From positions 3,341,126 through 3,405,125 of the forward strand of contig NZ_AP014936.1 of NCBI RefSeq assembly GCF_002355415.1: a DNA stretch of 64,000 nt, given 5' to 3'. Each line of letters opens with the position of its first letter. Within the stretch, counting starts at the first letter, position 1. The translations under genes were made by a program, and so were the position numbers. Of this stretch, positions 51,839 through 64,000 are shown in pieces. This DNA is from Sulfurifustis variabilis (GTDB lineage: Bacteria > Pseudomonadota > Gammaproteobacteria > Acidiferrobacterales > Sulfurifustaceae). Under the pieces are notes generated by a model, which saw only the letters and a program-made list of their open reading frames with translations, had not been told where the DNA came from and did not search any database.

Positions 51839-52159
51839 TCACTTCACGTCGGCCGTTTCGCCGCTCTTCTTGAAGTAGCGGACCTTGGTGCCGTTCTCGA
51901 GCGTGCGGATGCCCACGCGCTCGCCCTTGCCCGTCGCCGCGTTGTACAGGGCGACGTTGGAAACGTGGATCGGCGCCTCCTTGTCGATGATCCCGCCGGT
52001 GACGCCGCGGTTCGGATTCGGGCGGGTATGCCGTTTCACGATGTTCACGCCCTCGACGAGGACACGGTCGTTCTCCAGCACGCGCAGGATACTCCCGCGC
52101 TTGCCCTTGTCCCGGCCTGCGAGCACCACCACCTGGTCGCCTTTACGGATCTTGCGCAT
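51839..52159 (-). CDS. rplX: 50S ribosomal protein L24
   Basis: Starting at [20 protein letters not shown] (52159), the 106-residue L24 has the KOW motif [16 protein letters not shown] and [14 protein letters not shown]. It starts large-subunit assembly. Confidence 0.97.
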   Translation of the reverse strand: MRKIRKGDQVVVLAGRDKGKRGSILRVLENDRVLVEGVNIVKRHTRPNPNRGVTGGIIDKEAPIHVSNVALYNAATGKGERVGIRTLENGTKVRYFKKSGETADVK

Positions 52160-52167
52160 AAAGCCCT

Positions 52168-52536
52168 CTACAACACTTCCGGCGCGAGCGAGATGATCTT
52201 CATGAAGTTCTCGGTACGCAGCTCGCGGGTCACCGGACCGAACACGCGCGTCCCGAGGAGCTCGCGCTTGTTGTCGAGCAGCACCGCGGCGTTGTCGTCG
52301 AACCGGATCACCGAGCCGTCCGCCCGCCGCACACCCTTGCGCGTCCGGACGATCACGGCATCGTACACGTCGCCCTTCTTGACCTTGCCGCGCGGGATCG
52401 CTTCCTTGACGCTCACCTTGATGACGTCCCCGATGTTCGCGTATCGGCGCTTCGAGCCGCCGAGCACCTTGATGCACTGCACGCTCTTCGCCCCGCTGTT
52501 GTCCGCGACGGCGAGCAAAGTCTGCATCTGGATCAT
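52168..52536 (-). CDS. rplN: 50S ribosomal protein L14
   Basis: The 122-residue L14 has [20 protein letters not shown] and [13 protein letters not shown], complete from end to end. It makes an intersubunit bridge. Confidence 0.98.
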   Translation of the reverse strand: MIQMQTLLAVADNSGAKSVQCIKVLGGSKRRYANIGDVIKVSVKEAIPRGKVKKGDVYDAVIVRTRKGVRRADGSVIRFDDNAAVLLDNKRELLGTRVFGPVTRELRTENFMKIISLAPEVL

Positions 52537-52548
52537 CGCCCCTCCCGC

Positions 52549-52830
52549 CTACACCTGCCGAGCGCGCTCGAGCACCTTCACGAGGCGCCAGCTCTTGCTC
52601 TTGGACAGCGGGCGGCACGGCTCGATCAGCACGAGGTCGCCCTCCTTGCACTCGTTGTTCTCGTCGTGCGCGTGCAGCTTGGTCCGGCGCGTCACGTATT
52701 TCCCGTACAGCGGGTGCTTCAGACGACGGTCCACCTGCACCGTGATCGTCTTGTGCATCTTGTCGCTCACCACGCGGCCCTCGAGCGAGCGCGCCGTCGC
52801 GGTGGTTGTCGTATTGGCCTCGTCGCTCAT
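52549..52830 (-). CDS. rpsQ: 30S ribosomal protein S17
   Basis: The 93-residue S17 has an OB fold with [20 protein letters not shown] and [14 protein letters not shown] short Thr-rich N-terminal addition ([13 protein letters not shown]) precedes the conserved part. Its ATG overlaps the rpmC stop by 4 bases. Confidence 0.97.
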   Translation of the reverse strand: MSDEANTTTTATARSLEGRVVSDKMHKTITVQVDRRLKHPLYGKYVTRRTKLHAHDENNECKEGDLVLIEPCRPLSKSKSWRLVKVLERARQV

Positions 52831-53021
52831 GCCTTGACCTTCGTCTCGTTCATCACGGTGCGCAGGCGCGCGATGTCGCGCCGCACCTTCCTGAGGTTCG
52901 CGGTATTGCCGAGCTGACCGGTCGCGTGCTGCATGCGCAGGTTGAACTGCTCGCGCAGCCGCTCCAGAAGCTCCTTCTTGCGCGCCTCGGCGTCCATCGC
53001 GCGTATGTCTTTGACTTTCAT
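52827..53021 (-). CDS. rpmC: 50S ribosomal protein L29
   Basis: The 64-residue L29 begins [20 protein letters not shown] and contains [20 protein letters not shown]. It sits at the polypeptide exit near the trigger-factor site. It starts one base after rplP. Confidence 0.97.
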   Translation of the reverse strand: MKVKDIRAMDAEARKKELLERLREQFNLRMQHATGQLGNTANLRKVRRDIARLRTVMNETKVKA

Positions 53022-53022
53022 G

Positions 53023-53430
53023 CTACACCCGCGTCACGAATTGGGTCCGGACCGGCAGCTTCGCGGCCGCCAGCTTGAAGGCCTCGCGCGCCTGCGCCTC
53101 GTTCACGCCTTCCATCTCGTACAGCACCGCACCCGGCTGAATCAGCGCCACCCACAGCTCGACGTTGCCCTTGCCGCTGCCCATGCGCACTTCGAGCGGC
53201 TTCTTGGTGACCGGCTTATCCGGAAACACCCGGATCCAGACCCGCCCGCCGCGCTTGATGAAGTGGGTGAGCGCGCGCCGGGCCGACTCGATCTGGCGCG
53301 CCGTGAGACGCCCGCGCGTCGTCGCCTTGAGCCCGAACTCGCCGAAGCTCACCTTGTTGCCGCGCGTCGCCAGGCCGCGGTTGCGGCCCTTCTGCTGTTT
53401 GCGGTACTTCGTTCGTTTCGGTTGCAGCAT
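53023..53430 (-). CDS. rplP: 50S ribosomal protein L16
   Basis: The 135-residue L16 begins [20 protein letters not shown]. It includes the loop region [15 protein letters not shown] with the arginine position that is hydroxylated in E. coli (R81). It helps shape the A-site area. Confidence 0.97.
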   Translation of the reverse strand: MLQPKRTKYRKQQKGRNRGLATRGNKVSFGEFGLKATTRGRLTARQIESARRALTHFIKRGGRVWIRVFPDKPVTKKPLEVRMGSGKGNVELWVALIQPGAVLYEMEGVNEAQAREAFKLAAAKLPVRTQFVTRV

Positions 53431-53444
53431 GATGCTTTATCCGG

Positions 53445-54119
53445 TCAGGCGGTCGCCCGCTTCTCGGTCTCCTCGACCTTCGGCTCGTCCTTGTCGAACA
53501 CCTCGCCCTTGAAGATCCAGACCTTGATGCCGATCACGCCGTAGGTCGTGAACGCCTCGGCGAATCCATAGTCGATGTCTGCGCGCAGCGTGTGCAGCGG
53601 AACGCGCCCCTCGCGGTACCACTCGGTGCGCGCGATCTCGGCGCCGTTCAGGCGCCCCGCGACCATGATCTTGATCCCGAGCGCCCGCAGCCGCATCGCG
53701 TTCTGCACGGCACGCTTCATCGCGCGACGGAACATGATGCGCTTCTCGAGCTGCTGGGCGATGTTCTCGGCGACGAGCTGCGCGTCGAGCTCCGGCTGGC
53801 GCACCTCTTCGACCGACAGCTGCACCGGGACGCCGGCGAGCTTCATGAGCTCCTGCCGCAGCCGCTCGATGTCCTCGCCCTTCTTGCCGATCACGATGCC
53901 CGGCCGCGCGGTGTGCACCGTGATGTTGATGCTCTGCGCCGGCCGCTCGACCACGATCTGGCTGACCGCCGCGTGCGAAAGCTTCTGCTTGAGGAAGCGA
54001 CGCAGCTTCAGGTCCGAGATCAGATTCTCGGTGTAGCCCTGGTGGCCGGCGTACCAGCGCGCGCTCCAGTCGCGGATGACGCCGAGCCGGAAACCGATCG
54101 GGTTGACCTTCTGTCCCAT
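53445..54119 (-). CDS. rpsC: 30S ribosomal protein S3
   Basis: The 224-residue S3 has [20 protein letters not shown], a KH domain ([20 protein letters not shown]) and a C-terminal domain with [20 protein letters not shown]-type text ([19 protein letters not shown]). It lines the mRNA entry and has helicase-related residues. Confidence 0.97.
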   Translation of the reverse strand: MGQKVNPIGFRLGVIRDWSARWYAGHQGYTENLISDLKLRRFLKQKLSHAAVSQIVVERPAQSINITVHTARPGIVIGKKGEDIERLRQELMKLAGVPVQLSVEEVRQPELDAQLVAENIAQQLEKRIMFRRAMKRAVQNAMRLRALGIKIMVAGRLNGAEIARTEWYREGRVPLHTLRADIDYGFAEAFTTYGVIGIKVWIFKGEVFDKDEPKVEETEKRATA

Positions 54120-54120
54120 G

Positions 54121-54474
54121 TTACTTTCCTCCGGCCGCGTTCTTGTCGCTGACCGTGACGGTGATGTGACACGTACGCTTCACGACCCGCACGCCGCGGC
54201 CCTTGGCCCGCGCGTGGAAGCGGCGCAGCGAAGGCCCGACATCCACGCAGATGGCGTGCACCTTGAGCTCGTCCACATCGGCGCCCTCGTTGTGCTCGGC
54301 GTTGGCGATCGCGGACTCGAGCGCCTTGCGCACCGGCTTGGCCGCCTTCTTGTTCGAAAACTGCAGGACCTCGAGCGCCCGCGCCACCGGCAGCCCCCGG
54401 ACCTGATCGGCCACGAGGCGGCCCTTCTGCGCCGAGCAGCGGATGTACTTGAGGATGGCGGTCGCTTCCATCAC
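54121..54474 (-). CDS. rplV: 50S ribosomal protein L22
   Basis: The 117-residue L22 has [19 protein letters not shown] and the hook-tip [19 protein letters not shown] that reaches into the exit tunnel. The start overlaps the rpsS stop by 4 bases. Confidence 0.97.
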   Translation of the reverse strand: MMEATAILKYIRCSAQKGRLVADQVRGLPVARALEVLQFSNKKAAKPVRKALESAIANAEHNEGADVDELKVHAICVDVGPSLRRFHARAKGRGVRVVKRTCHITVTVSDKNAAGGK

Positions 54475-54755
54475 TTCGTCTCCGTGGTCGCCTTCCGGTC
54501 GCCCGAGTGCGCCTTGAACGTCCGCGTGATGGCGAACTCACCGAGCTTGTGGCCGACCATGTTCTCCGTGATGATCACCGGCACATGCTGCCGGCCGTTG
54601 TGCACGGCCACGGTCAGGCCGACGAACTCCGGCGTGACGGTCGAGCGACGCGACCAGGTCTTAATCGGCTTCTTGCTCCGCTCGGCCTGCGCGCGCTCCA
54701 CCTTCTTCGCGAGGTGCGCGTCGACGAACGGGCCTTTCCTGACGGAACGTGGCAC
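54471..54755 (-). CDS. rpsS: 30S ribosomal protein S19
   Basis: The 94-residue S19 reads [20 protein letters not shown] with [20 protein letters not shown]. It joins S13 in the 30S head. Confidence 0.97.
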   Translation of the reverse strand: MPRSVRKGPFVDAHLAKKVERAQAERSKKPIKTWSRRSTVTPEFVGLTVAVHNGRQHVPVIITENMVGHKLGEFAITRTFKAHSGDRKATTETK

Positions 54756-54764
54756 GTGTCCTCC

Positions 54765-55589
54765 TTACTTCTTGCGCCGCTGCACGATCATGCGATCGGT
54801 GCGCTTGTTGTGGCGGGTCTTGTAACCCTTGGTCGGCGTCCCCCACGGGCTCACCGGATGGCGGCCGCCCTTGGTGCGGCCTTCGCCGCCGCCGTGCGGG
54901 TGGTCGACCGGGTTCATCGCGGTACCGCGGACTGTCGGGCGAATGCCGCGCCAGCGAGCCGCACCCGCCTTGCCGAGCTTCCGCAGGCTGTGCTCGCTGT
55001 TGCCGACCTCGCCGATGGTCGCCCGGCAGTCGATGTGCACCCGGCGTACCTCGCCGGAACGCAGCCGGAGCTGCGCGTAGCTGCCCTCGCGGGCGACGAG
55101 TTGCAGGCCGGCACCGGCCGCCCGGCCGATCTGCGCCCCCGCACCGGGCTTGAGCTCGACGCAATGGACCGTGGTACCGACGGGAATGTGCTTGAGCGGG
55201 AGGCAGTTGCCGGCCTTGATCGGCGCCTGCGCACCCGATACCAGCTCGTCTCCGGCCTTTACGCCGTTCGGGGCGATGATGTAGCGGCGCTCGCCGTCCG
55301 CGTAGATCATCAGCGCGATATGGCTGCTTCGGTTCGGGTCGTACTCGAGCCGCTCGACACGTCCCGGAATGCCGTCCTTGTCGCGCACGAAATCGATGAT
55401 GCGGTAGTGCCGCTTGTGCCCGCCGCCCTGATGACGTACGCAGACCCGGCCGTAGTTGTTGCGGCCGTTCTGCTTCGTCTTCTTCGCGAGCAGCGGCGCG
55501 TGCGGCGCGCCCTTGTGCAGGTCGCGGTTGACGACCTTCACCATGCCGCGGCGGCCGGCGGAAGTCGGTCTGACTTTGACGAGTGCCAT
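54765..55589 (-). CDS. rplB: 50S ribosomal protein L2
   Basis: The 274-residue L2 has the peptidyl-transferase-adjacent loop [18 protein letters not shown] with its conserved histidine. It is complete and starts [14 protein letters not shown]. Confidence 0.98.
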   Translation of the reverse strand: MALVKVRPTSAGRRGMVKVVNRDLHKGAPHAPLLAKKTKQNGRNNYGRVCVRHQGGGHKRHYRIIDFVRDKDGIPGRVERLEYDPNRSSHIALMIYADGERRYIIAPNGVKAGDELVSGAQAPIKAGNCLPLKHIPVGTTVHCVELKPGAGAQIGRAAGAGLQLVAREGSYAQLRLRSGEVRRVHIDCRATIGEVGNSEHSLRKLGKAGAARWRGIRPTVRGTAMNPVDHPHGGGEGRTKGGRHPVSPWGTPTKGYKTRHNKRTDRMIVQRRKK

Positions 55590-55600
55590 CGTGGTTGCCC

Positions 55601-55918
55601 CTACGCCTGCTGCCCGAGGAAGTCGATGTCCTGACCTTCCTTCAGCCGCACGTACGCCTTCTTCCAGTCCTTGCGCCGGCCCTCGAAGCGGCCCGAGCGC
55701 TTGGCCTTGCCCTTCATGTTCACGACCGTGACGGACTCGACCTGGACGTTGAACATCTTCTCGACCGCCTGCTTGATCACGGGCTTGGACGCGTCCGGGC
55801 GCACCTCGAGCACGATCTGGCGGTGCTTGTCCGCGAGCCGCGTGCTCTTCTCCGAGACGTGCGGCGCGAGGACGATCTGAAACAGCTTCTCTTCGTTCAC
55901 GGTCTTCACGGCGGTCAT
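55601..55918 (-). CDS. rplW: 50S ribosomal protein L23
   Basis: The 105-residue L23 has [20 protein letters not shown] and [20 protein letters not shown]. It is the exit-site docking point for trigger factor and SRP. The start overlaps the rplD stop by 4 bases. Confidence 0.97.
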   Translation of the reverse strand: MTAVKTVNEEKLFQIVLAPHVSEKSTRLADKHRQIVLEVRPDASKPVIKQAVEKMFNVQVESVTVVNMKGKAKRSGRFEGRRKDWKKAYVRLKEGQDIDFLGQQA

Positions 55919-56538
55919 TGCAGCAGCGCCTCGAGTCGCTTGATCGCGCCCGCCGTCATCACCACCTTCTCGTGGCGCAGCAGGCTTACGGGATCGGCGG
56001 CGCTAGCCGGCCGCACGTCCACGAGCGGCAGGTTGCGCGCCGCGAGTGCAAGACCTTCGTCCAGCCCCTCGGTCACGATGAGCGCATCCGGCGCGTTCAG
56101 CGCCTTGAGCTGCGCGAGCACCGTCCTGGTCTTCGGCTGCGCGACCTTGAAATCGTTGACCGTCACGAGACGTCCCTGGCGCACGAGCTCGGACAGGATC
56201 GCGCGCAAGGCGCCGCGATACATCTTGCGGTTCACCTTCTGCGTGAAGTTCTCGTCCGGCGACGCCGGGAACACCTTGCCGCCCCCGCGCCACAACGGGC
56301 TGCGGATGGTTCCGGCCCGTGCTCTGCCGGTGCCCTTCTGACGGAAGGGCTTGGCGCCGCCGCCCCGGATCTCGGCACGAGTCTTCTGCTTGCGGGTCGC
56401 CTGGCGCGCATTCGCCTGGTAGGCCACCACCACCTGGTGGACCAGCGGCTCGTTGAACGCAGCGCCGAACACGGCGTCGGCGAGCTCGATCTCGGATCCG
56501 GCGGCCTGGCCCGCTTCATTCATGACTTGCAGCTTCAT
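55915..56538 (-). CDS. rplD: 50S ribosomal protein L4
   Basis: The 207-residue L4 has the tunnel loop [20 protein letters not shown] with GGKVFPASP. In E. coli L4 also represses the S10 operon; I see no clear leader hairpin here to support that. Confidence 0.97.
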   Translation of the reverse strand: MKLQVMNEAGQAAGSEIELADAVFGAAFNEPLVHQVVVAYQANARQATRKQKTRAEIRGGGAKPFRQKGTGRARAGTIRSPLWRGGGKVFPASPDENFTQKVNRKMYRGALRAILSELVRQGRLVTVNDFKVAQPKTRTVLAQLKALNAPDALIVTEGLDEGLALAARNLPLVDVRPASAADPVSLLRHEKVVMTAGAIKRLEALLQ

Positions 56539-56550
56539 GGCGTAACCTGA

Positions 56551-57225
56551 CTATTTCTTCTTGGCTGGCGCCGCGGCCTTGGAAGCCTTGGCCTTGACGC
56601 TCGGCCGGATCATCACGTCCGCGCCCTTCGGCCCGGGAACCGCGCCTTTCACGAGGAGCAGGTTGCGCTCGGCATCGACCTGCACCACCTCCAGATTCTG
56701 CTGGGTGCTGGTAACGTGACCCAGATGCCCGGCCATGCGCTTGCCCGGGAACACGCGGCCCGGCGTCTGGCGCTGGCCGATGGAGCCCGGCGCCCGGTGC
56801 GACAGCGAGTTACCGTGGGTCTCGCGGCCGCCGCCGAAATGGTGCCGCTTGATGACGCCGGCATAGCCCTTGCCGATCGAGGTGCCCTGCACGTCGACGA
56901 AGCTGCCGACGCTGAACAGATCCACCTTGATCTCGGAACCGCTTTTGAGGTCCGCGCCTTCGCCGTCCGCCAGACGAAACTCGCGCAGGCGACGACCCGG
57001 GGCGACGCCGGCCTTCGCGTACTGACCCGCGACCGCCTTGGTCAGCCGGTCGGCGCGGCGCTCGCCGGCAGCGACCTGCACCGCCGCATAGCCGTCGCTT
57101 TCGGGCGTCTTCGGCCGCACCACGCGATTCGGCGGAATCTCGAGGACGGTGACGGACACCACGGCCCCGTCGGCCGCGATCACGCGGGTCATGCCGATCT
57201 TTCTGCCTATCAATCCGAGCGCCAT
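56551..57225 (-). CDS. rplC: 50S ribosomal protein L3
   Basis: Starting at ATG 57225 ([15 protein letters not shown]) after AAGGA, L3 has 224 residues; the longer frame would need a TTG. It contains [20 protein letters not shown] with the glutamine methylated in E. coli (by PrmB). The C-terminus has an Ala/Lys tail. Confidence 0.97.
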   Translation of the reverse strand: MALGLIGRKIGMTRVIAADGAVVSVTVLEIPPNRVVRPKTPESDGYAAVQVAAGERRADRLTKAVAGQYAKAGVAPGRRLREFRLADGEGADLKSGSEIKVDLFSVGSFVDVQGTSIGKGYAGVIKRHHFGGGRETHGNSLSHRAPGSIGQRQTPGRVFPGKRMAGHLGHVTSTQQNLEVVQVDAERNLLLVKGAVPGPKGADVMIRPSVKAKASKAAAPAKKK

Positions 57226-57235
57226 GGCCAATCCT

Positions 57236-57547
57236 TCAGGAAAGCTTGATTTCCACGTCCACGCCGGCGGCGAGGTCGAGCTTCATCAGCGCATCCACCG
57301 TCTTGTCGGTCGGCTCGATGATGTCCATGATCCGCTTGTGCGTGCGGATCTCGAACTGATCGCGTGACTTCTTGTCCGCATGCGGCGACCGCTGCAGCGT
57401 GTAGCGCTCCATCTTGGTCGGCAGCGGGATCGGTCCCTTGACGAGGGCGCCAGTGCGCTTCGCCGTGTCGACGATCTCCGAGGCCGAGCGGTCGATCAAG
57501 CGGTGATCGAACGCCTTGAGCCGAATCCTGATTCGCTGGTTTGCCAT
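57236..57547 (-). CDS. rpsJ: 30S ribosomal protein S10 (NusE)
   Basis: The 103-residue S10 reads [20 protein letters not shown] with [20 protein letters not shown]. It also acts in NusB-dependent antitermination. It heads the S10 part of the cluster, about 110 bases after tuf. Confidence 0.98.
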   Translation of the reverse strand: MANQRIRIRLKAFDHRLIDRSASEIVDTAKRTGALVKGPIPLPTKMERYTLQRSPHADKKSRDQFEIRTHKRIMDIIEPTDKTVDALMKLDLAAGVDVEIKLS

Positions 57548-57660
57548 CTTCTAGCTCTTTGCCGCGGTTAGCTGCATCGGTACGTGAGATCGTCAGATCG
57601 CGAGGTCGTGAGGTGGAAGATCTTCGCCCTCACGCCCTCCCGCTTCCCGCCCTCGCGCCG

Positions 57661-58851
<1,191 letters not shown>

Positions 58852-58944
58852 AACTTATGCCTCTGCCTTCATGCCTGTATTCACAGAGAGATCGGTAGAT
58901 TTCCGCTTCTTCGACGAGAAGCTACCGATCATCATCCTCCTCAT

Positions 58945-61047
<2,103 letters not shown>

Positions 61048-61100
61048 GACGGCGATTCCTCGGTTCGGTAAGACGATTCCTTAATAAGGAGACGGACCGG

Positions 61101-61571
61101 TTACCACCGGTAGTGCGAGAAGGCCTTGTTGGCCTCTGCCATGCGATGCACGTCCTCGCGCTTCTTCACGGCGTTGCCGCGCTTCTCGGAGGCATCGAGG
61201 AGCTCGTCGGCCAGGCGTCCGCCCATGGACTTGCCGCTGCGCGAGCGGGCCGCATCGACGACCCAGCGCATGGCGAGCGCCATCTGCCGCTTCGGACGCA
61301 CCTCGACGGGTACCTGGTAGGTGGCGCCACCGACGCGCCGGCTCTTGACCTCCACCAGCGGCCGCACGTTGTCGAGCGCCTGGTTGAACACTTCCACCGG
61401 GTCGCTTTTCCCGCGGCTCGCCATGGTGTCGAGCGCGCCATAGACGATTCTCTCGGCCGTGGACTTCTGGCCGTGGCGCATCACCACGTTGATGAACTTG
61501 GCGACGGTCTCGCTCAGGTACTTCGGATCCGGCGTGATCGCGCGCTTCGGAACTTCTCTTCGTCTCGGCAT
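61101..61571 (-). CDS. rpsG: 30S ribosomal protein S7
   Basis: The 156-residue S7 reads [20 protein letters not shown] and includes [20 protein letters not shown]. It nucleates the 30S head. It follows rpsL by 105 bases. Confidence 0.98.
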   Translation of the reverse strand: MPRRREVPKRAITPDPKYLSETVAKFINVVMRHGQKSTAERIVYGALDTMASRGKSDPVEVFNQALDNVRPLVEVKSRRVGGATYQVPVEVRPKRQMALAMRWVVDAARSRSGKSMGGRLADELLDASEKRGNAVKKREDVHRMAEANKAFSHYRW

Positions 61572-61676
61572 ACTGCCATCCCCTGCGGGGTATTTGTAAA
61601 CGCCTGTTTATATAAGGAACGCCGTTCGCGGCGTTCGCGTGATGCTCGCCTGACGACCCGGCAGGCCGGGCCGGCT

Positions 61677-62051
61677 TCAGGACTTGGGCCGCTTGGCCCC
61701 GTACTTGGAGCGCCCCTGCTTGCGATCCGCGACTCCGGCCGTATCGAGGGTGCCGCGAACCGTGTGGTAACGCACGCCCGGCAGGTCCTTCACGCGCCCG
61801 CCGCGGATGAGCACCACGGAGTGCTCCTGCAGGTTGTGGCCCTCGCCGCCGATATACGTGATGACCTCGTAGCCGTTGGTCAACCGGACCTTCGCCACCT
61901 TGCGGAGCGCGGAGTTGGGCTTCTTGGGCGTCGTGGTGTACACGCGCGTGCAGACCCCGCGTTTCTGCGGGCAGTTCTCCAGCGCGGGCACCTTGCTCTT
62001 GCTGGTCGCCCGCGTGCGGGACTTGCGAACCAGCTGATTAACCGTCGGCAT
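61677..62051 (-). CDS. rpsL: 30S ribosomal protein S12
   Basis: The 124-residue S12 has the decoding-centre loops [16 protein letters not shown] and [13 protein letters not shown]. The lysines where streptomycin-resistance changes occur (in PKKPNSA and RVKDLP) are wild type. It starts the str operon, after a terminator that follows rpoC. Confidence 0.98.
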   Translation of the reverse strand: MPTVNQLVRKSRTRATSKSKVPALENCPQKRGVCTRVYTTTPKKPNSALRKVAKVRLTNGYEVITYIGGEGHNLQEHSVVLIRGGRVKDLPGVRYHTVRGTLDTAGVADRKQGRSKYGAKRPKS

Positions 62052-62077
62052 TGATTTCTCCGGGGTACAGAAACAAA

Positions 62078-62106
62078 CGACAGGCCGGCTTCCGACCGGC
62101 CTGTCG
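62078..62106 (-). terminator. Intrinsic terminator between rpoC and rpsL
   Basis: Perfect 11-base arms CGACAGGCCGG and CCGGCCTGTCG enclose a 7-base loop; on the minus strand TTTGTTTCT follows. It lies 67 bases after the rpoC stop and 26 before the rpsL start, so it should end the rpoBC transcript. Any rpsL promoter must lie within this short gap or be read through. Confidence 0.85.
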
Positions 62107-62172
62107 AGGGGCGCGATTCTAGGGGCCTGTTACAGGGGTGTCAAGCCAGAACAGGCCTTTATACCGCTGTTT

Positions 62173-64000
62173 TCAGGCGCCAACCGCCTCTTCGCCGGAC
62201 TCGGTCCGGGGGCCGCGCAGACGGCCGCTCAGCGACCGCTCGAGCTCCCGCGCCTCTTCCCTGGCCTCGCCGCGCTGGCGCCGCCGCTCCTGGTGATAAG
62301 CGAGCCCCGTCCCGGCCGGGATGAGCCGGCCGACGATCACGTTTTCCTTGAGCCCCCGGAGCAGGTCGTGCTTGCCGTTGATGGCCGCCTCGGTCAGGAC
62401 GCGGGTCGTCTCCTGGAACGACGCTGCCGAGATGAAAGACTCGGTCGACAACGAGGCCTTGGTGATGCCGAGCAGTACGGGCTCGAAGGTGGCCTCCTTT
62501 TTCTTGTCCAGCGACACCTCCTCGTTCTCCTCGAGGAGCCTCGCCCGCTCCGCCTGCTCGCCCGGCAGGAACCGGGTGTCGCCCGGATCGAGCACCTTCA
62601 CCTTGCGCAGCATCTGCCGGACGATCACCTCGATGTGCTTGTCGTTGATCTTGACGCCCTGGAGACGGTACACGTCCTGGACCTCGTCCACGATGTAGTT
62701 GGTGAGCGCCTCGGCGCCGAGCAGCCGGAGGATATCGGAGGCGACCGGCGCGCCCTCGACGATCACATCGCCCTGCTCCACGGTTTCACCCTCGAACACC
62801 GTGATGTGCCGGCCCTTCGGGATCAGGTACTCGTGATCCACGCCTTCCTTGTCGGTGATGATGAGCCGCTGCTTGCCCTTGGTGTCCTTGCCGAACGACA
62901 CGACGCCGCTCGTCTCAGCGAGGATGGCGTGGTCCTTGGGCTTGCGCGCCTCGAAGAGCTCGGCCACCCGCGGCAGGCCGCCGGTGATGTCGCGGGTCTT
63001 CGACACCTCCTGCGGGATGCGCGCGAGCACGTCGCCCACGCCCACCTTGGCGCCGTCCTCCACGGTAATGATCGCGCCCGGCGGCAGCATGTACTTCGCC
63101 GGGATCTCTGTGCCCGGGATCGTGACCGGCTTGCCCTTGCCGTCGAGCAGCGTGATGACCGGGCGGATGTCTTTCGCGCCCGAACGGTGCTTGGCGTCGA
63201 GCACGACGTAGGTCGACAGCCCCGTGATCTCGTCGGTCTGCTTGTTGACGGTCACGCCTTCGATGAGGTCGCTGAAGGCCACTTTGCCCGCCACCTCCGT
63301 GATGATCGGGTGCGTATGCGGATCCCAGTTCGCGACGACGGTCCCGGCCTTGGCGCGGCTGCCGTCGATCACGGAGAGCACGGCGCCGAACGGCACCTTG
63401 TAGCGCTCCCGGTTGCGGCCCTGGTCGTCCTGGATGATGAGCTCGCCCGAGCGGGACACCGCCACGTGGTTGCCGCTCGCGTGCTTCACGAGCTTGATGT
63501 TCTTGAGGCGCACCGTGCCCGTGGTCTTGACCTCGATGCGCGAGATCGCGGTCGCGCGCGAGGCGGCGCCGCCGATGTGGAACGTCCGCATCGTGAGCTG
63601 CGTGCCCGGCTCGCCGATCGACTGCGCGGCGATGACACCCACCGCCTCGCCGAGGTTCACCAGGTGACCGCGGCCGAGGTCGCGCCCGTAGCACTTGCGG
63701 CACACGCCGTAGCGCGTGTCGCAGGTCACCGGCGAGCGAACCAGCACCTGGTCGATGTGCTTCTCCTCCAGCAGCGCGACCAGACGCTCGTCGATCATGG
63801 TCCCGTCGGGGATGATGACCTGCTTGTCGTCGGCCGGGTCGCGGATGTCGCCGATCACGACGCGCCCGAGGATGCGATCCTTGAGCGCGATCACGACCTC
63901 GCCGCCTTCCACGAGCGCGCTCTTGGTCACGCCGTTGGTGGTGCCGCAGTCGTCCTCGGTGACCACCAGATCCTGGCACACGTCGACCAGGCGCCGGGTC
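62173..64000 (-). CDS. rpoC: RNA polymerase beta' subunit, C-terminal part (cut by window edge)
   Basis: The last 608 or so residues of beta' are visible; the N-terminus lies beyond 64000. The zinc-site cysteines [13 protein letters not shown], the region around [22 protein letters not shown] (given here in part: [15 protein letters not shown]) forming the bridge/trigger area, and [20 protein letters not shown] near the jaw are present. It ends with a charged tail. The gene order rpoC-rpsL-rpsG-fusA-tuf is standard for gammaproteobacteria with a merged cluster. Confidence 0.98.
   Translation of the reverse strand, partial: TRRLVDVCQDLVVTEDDCGTTNGVTKSALVEGGEVVIALKDRILGRVVIGDIRDPADDKQVIIPDGTMIDERLVALLEEKHIDQVLVRSPVTCDTRYGVCRKCYGRDLGRGHLVNLGEAVGVIAAQSIGEPGTQLTMRTFHIGGAASRATAISRIEVKTTGTVRLKNIKLVKHASGNHVAVSRSGELIIQDDQGRNRERYKVPFGAVLSVIDGSRAKAGTVVANWDPHTHPIITEVAGKVAFSDLIEGVTVNKQTDEITGLSTYVVLDAKHRSGAKDIRPVITLLDGKGKPVTIPGTEIPAKYMLPPGAIITVEDGAKVGVGDVLARIPQEVSKTRDITGGLPRVAELFEARKPKDHAILAETSGVVSFGKDTKGKQRLIITDKEGVDHEYLIPKGRHITVFEGETVEQGDVIVEGAPVASDILRLLGAEALTNYIVDEVQDVYRLQGVKINDKHIEVIVRQMLRKVKVLDPGDTRFLPGEQAERARLLEENEEVSLDKKKEATFEPVLLGITKASLSTESFISAASFQETTRVLTEAAINGKHDLLRGLKENVIVGRLIPAGTGLAYHQERRRQRGEAREEARELERSLSGRLRGPRTESGEEAVGA

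Overview
The window joins two very different stretches. Positions 1 to about 21,540 are the right-hand part of a mobile defence island inserted next to a tRNA-Lys gene. Positions 21,538 to 64,000 are ordinary chromosomal backbone of a high-GC proteobacterium. Gene order and protein type point to a gammaproteobacterium: queC-queE-cpoB-pal-tolBARQ-ybgC-ruvBAC-yebC-nudB-aspS, then ssb/MFS/uvrA, then the whole rpoC-rpsL-rpsG-fusA-tuf-S10-spc-alpha ribosomal supercluster. A YeeE/YedE-type transporter hints at sulfur metabolism. A genus cannot be named from this alone.

Island, reading leftward on the minus strand from 11,420: a C5-cytosine DNA methyltransferase, an endonuclease III-like HhH-GPD glycosylase with an Fe-S cluster, a membrane-anchored 694-residue protein with a long disordered linker, an unrecognised 318-residue protein, and a giant 1842-residue DEAD/H helicase with a DUF1998-type C-terminus. 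Three of the junctions are 4-base ATGA overlaps, so this is one translationally coupled operon. The gene set and order resemble Druantia type II (druM-druF-druG-druE), with the HhH-GPD protein as an added part. A SIR2-like gene follows in the same direction and is cut by the left window edge. Upstream of the methyltransferase sits an AbiEi/AbiEii type IV toxin-antitoxin pair with a promoter that carries inverted repeats. Further along is a 1068-residue protein with an N-terminal Mrr-like nuclease fold and a long helical body.

The mobility end (17.4-21.6 kb) holds two tyrosine recombinases. The outer one (20,369-21,502) ends 35 bases from the 3' end of tRNA-Lys(UUU). It is preceded by a 17-codon leader ORF and an excisionase-like gene that overlaps the integrase in another frame by 154 bases. 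Between the two recombinases is about 1.5 kb without convincing genes, containing an unusual cluster of palindromes built on CGTCGC/GCGACG.

Backbone: the Tol-Pal envelope system, Holliday-junction resolution (RuvABC), queuosine precursor genes, AspRS, a HU-like protein, HinT, SSB, a YajR-like MFS transporter, UvrA and a SAM hydrolase. The last 20 kb encode translation and transcription machinery on the minus strand, ending in rpoC, which is cut by the right edge. Intrinsic terminators are visible after rplQ, after the YeeE gene, and between rpoC and rpsL.
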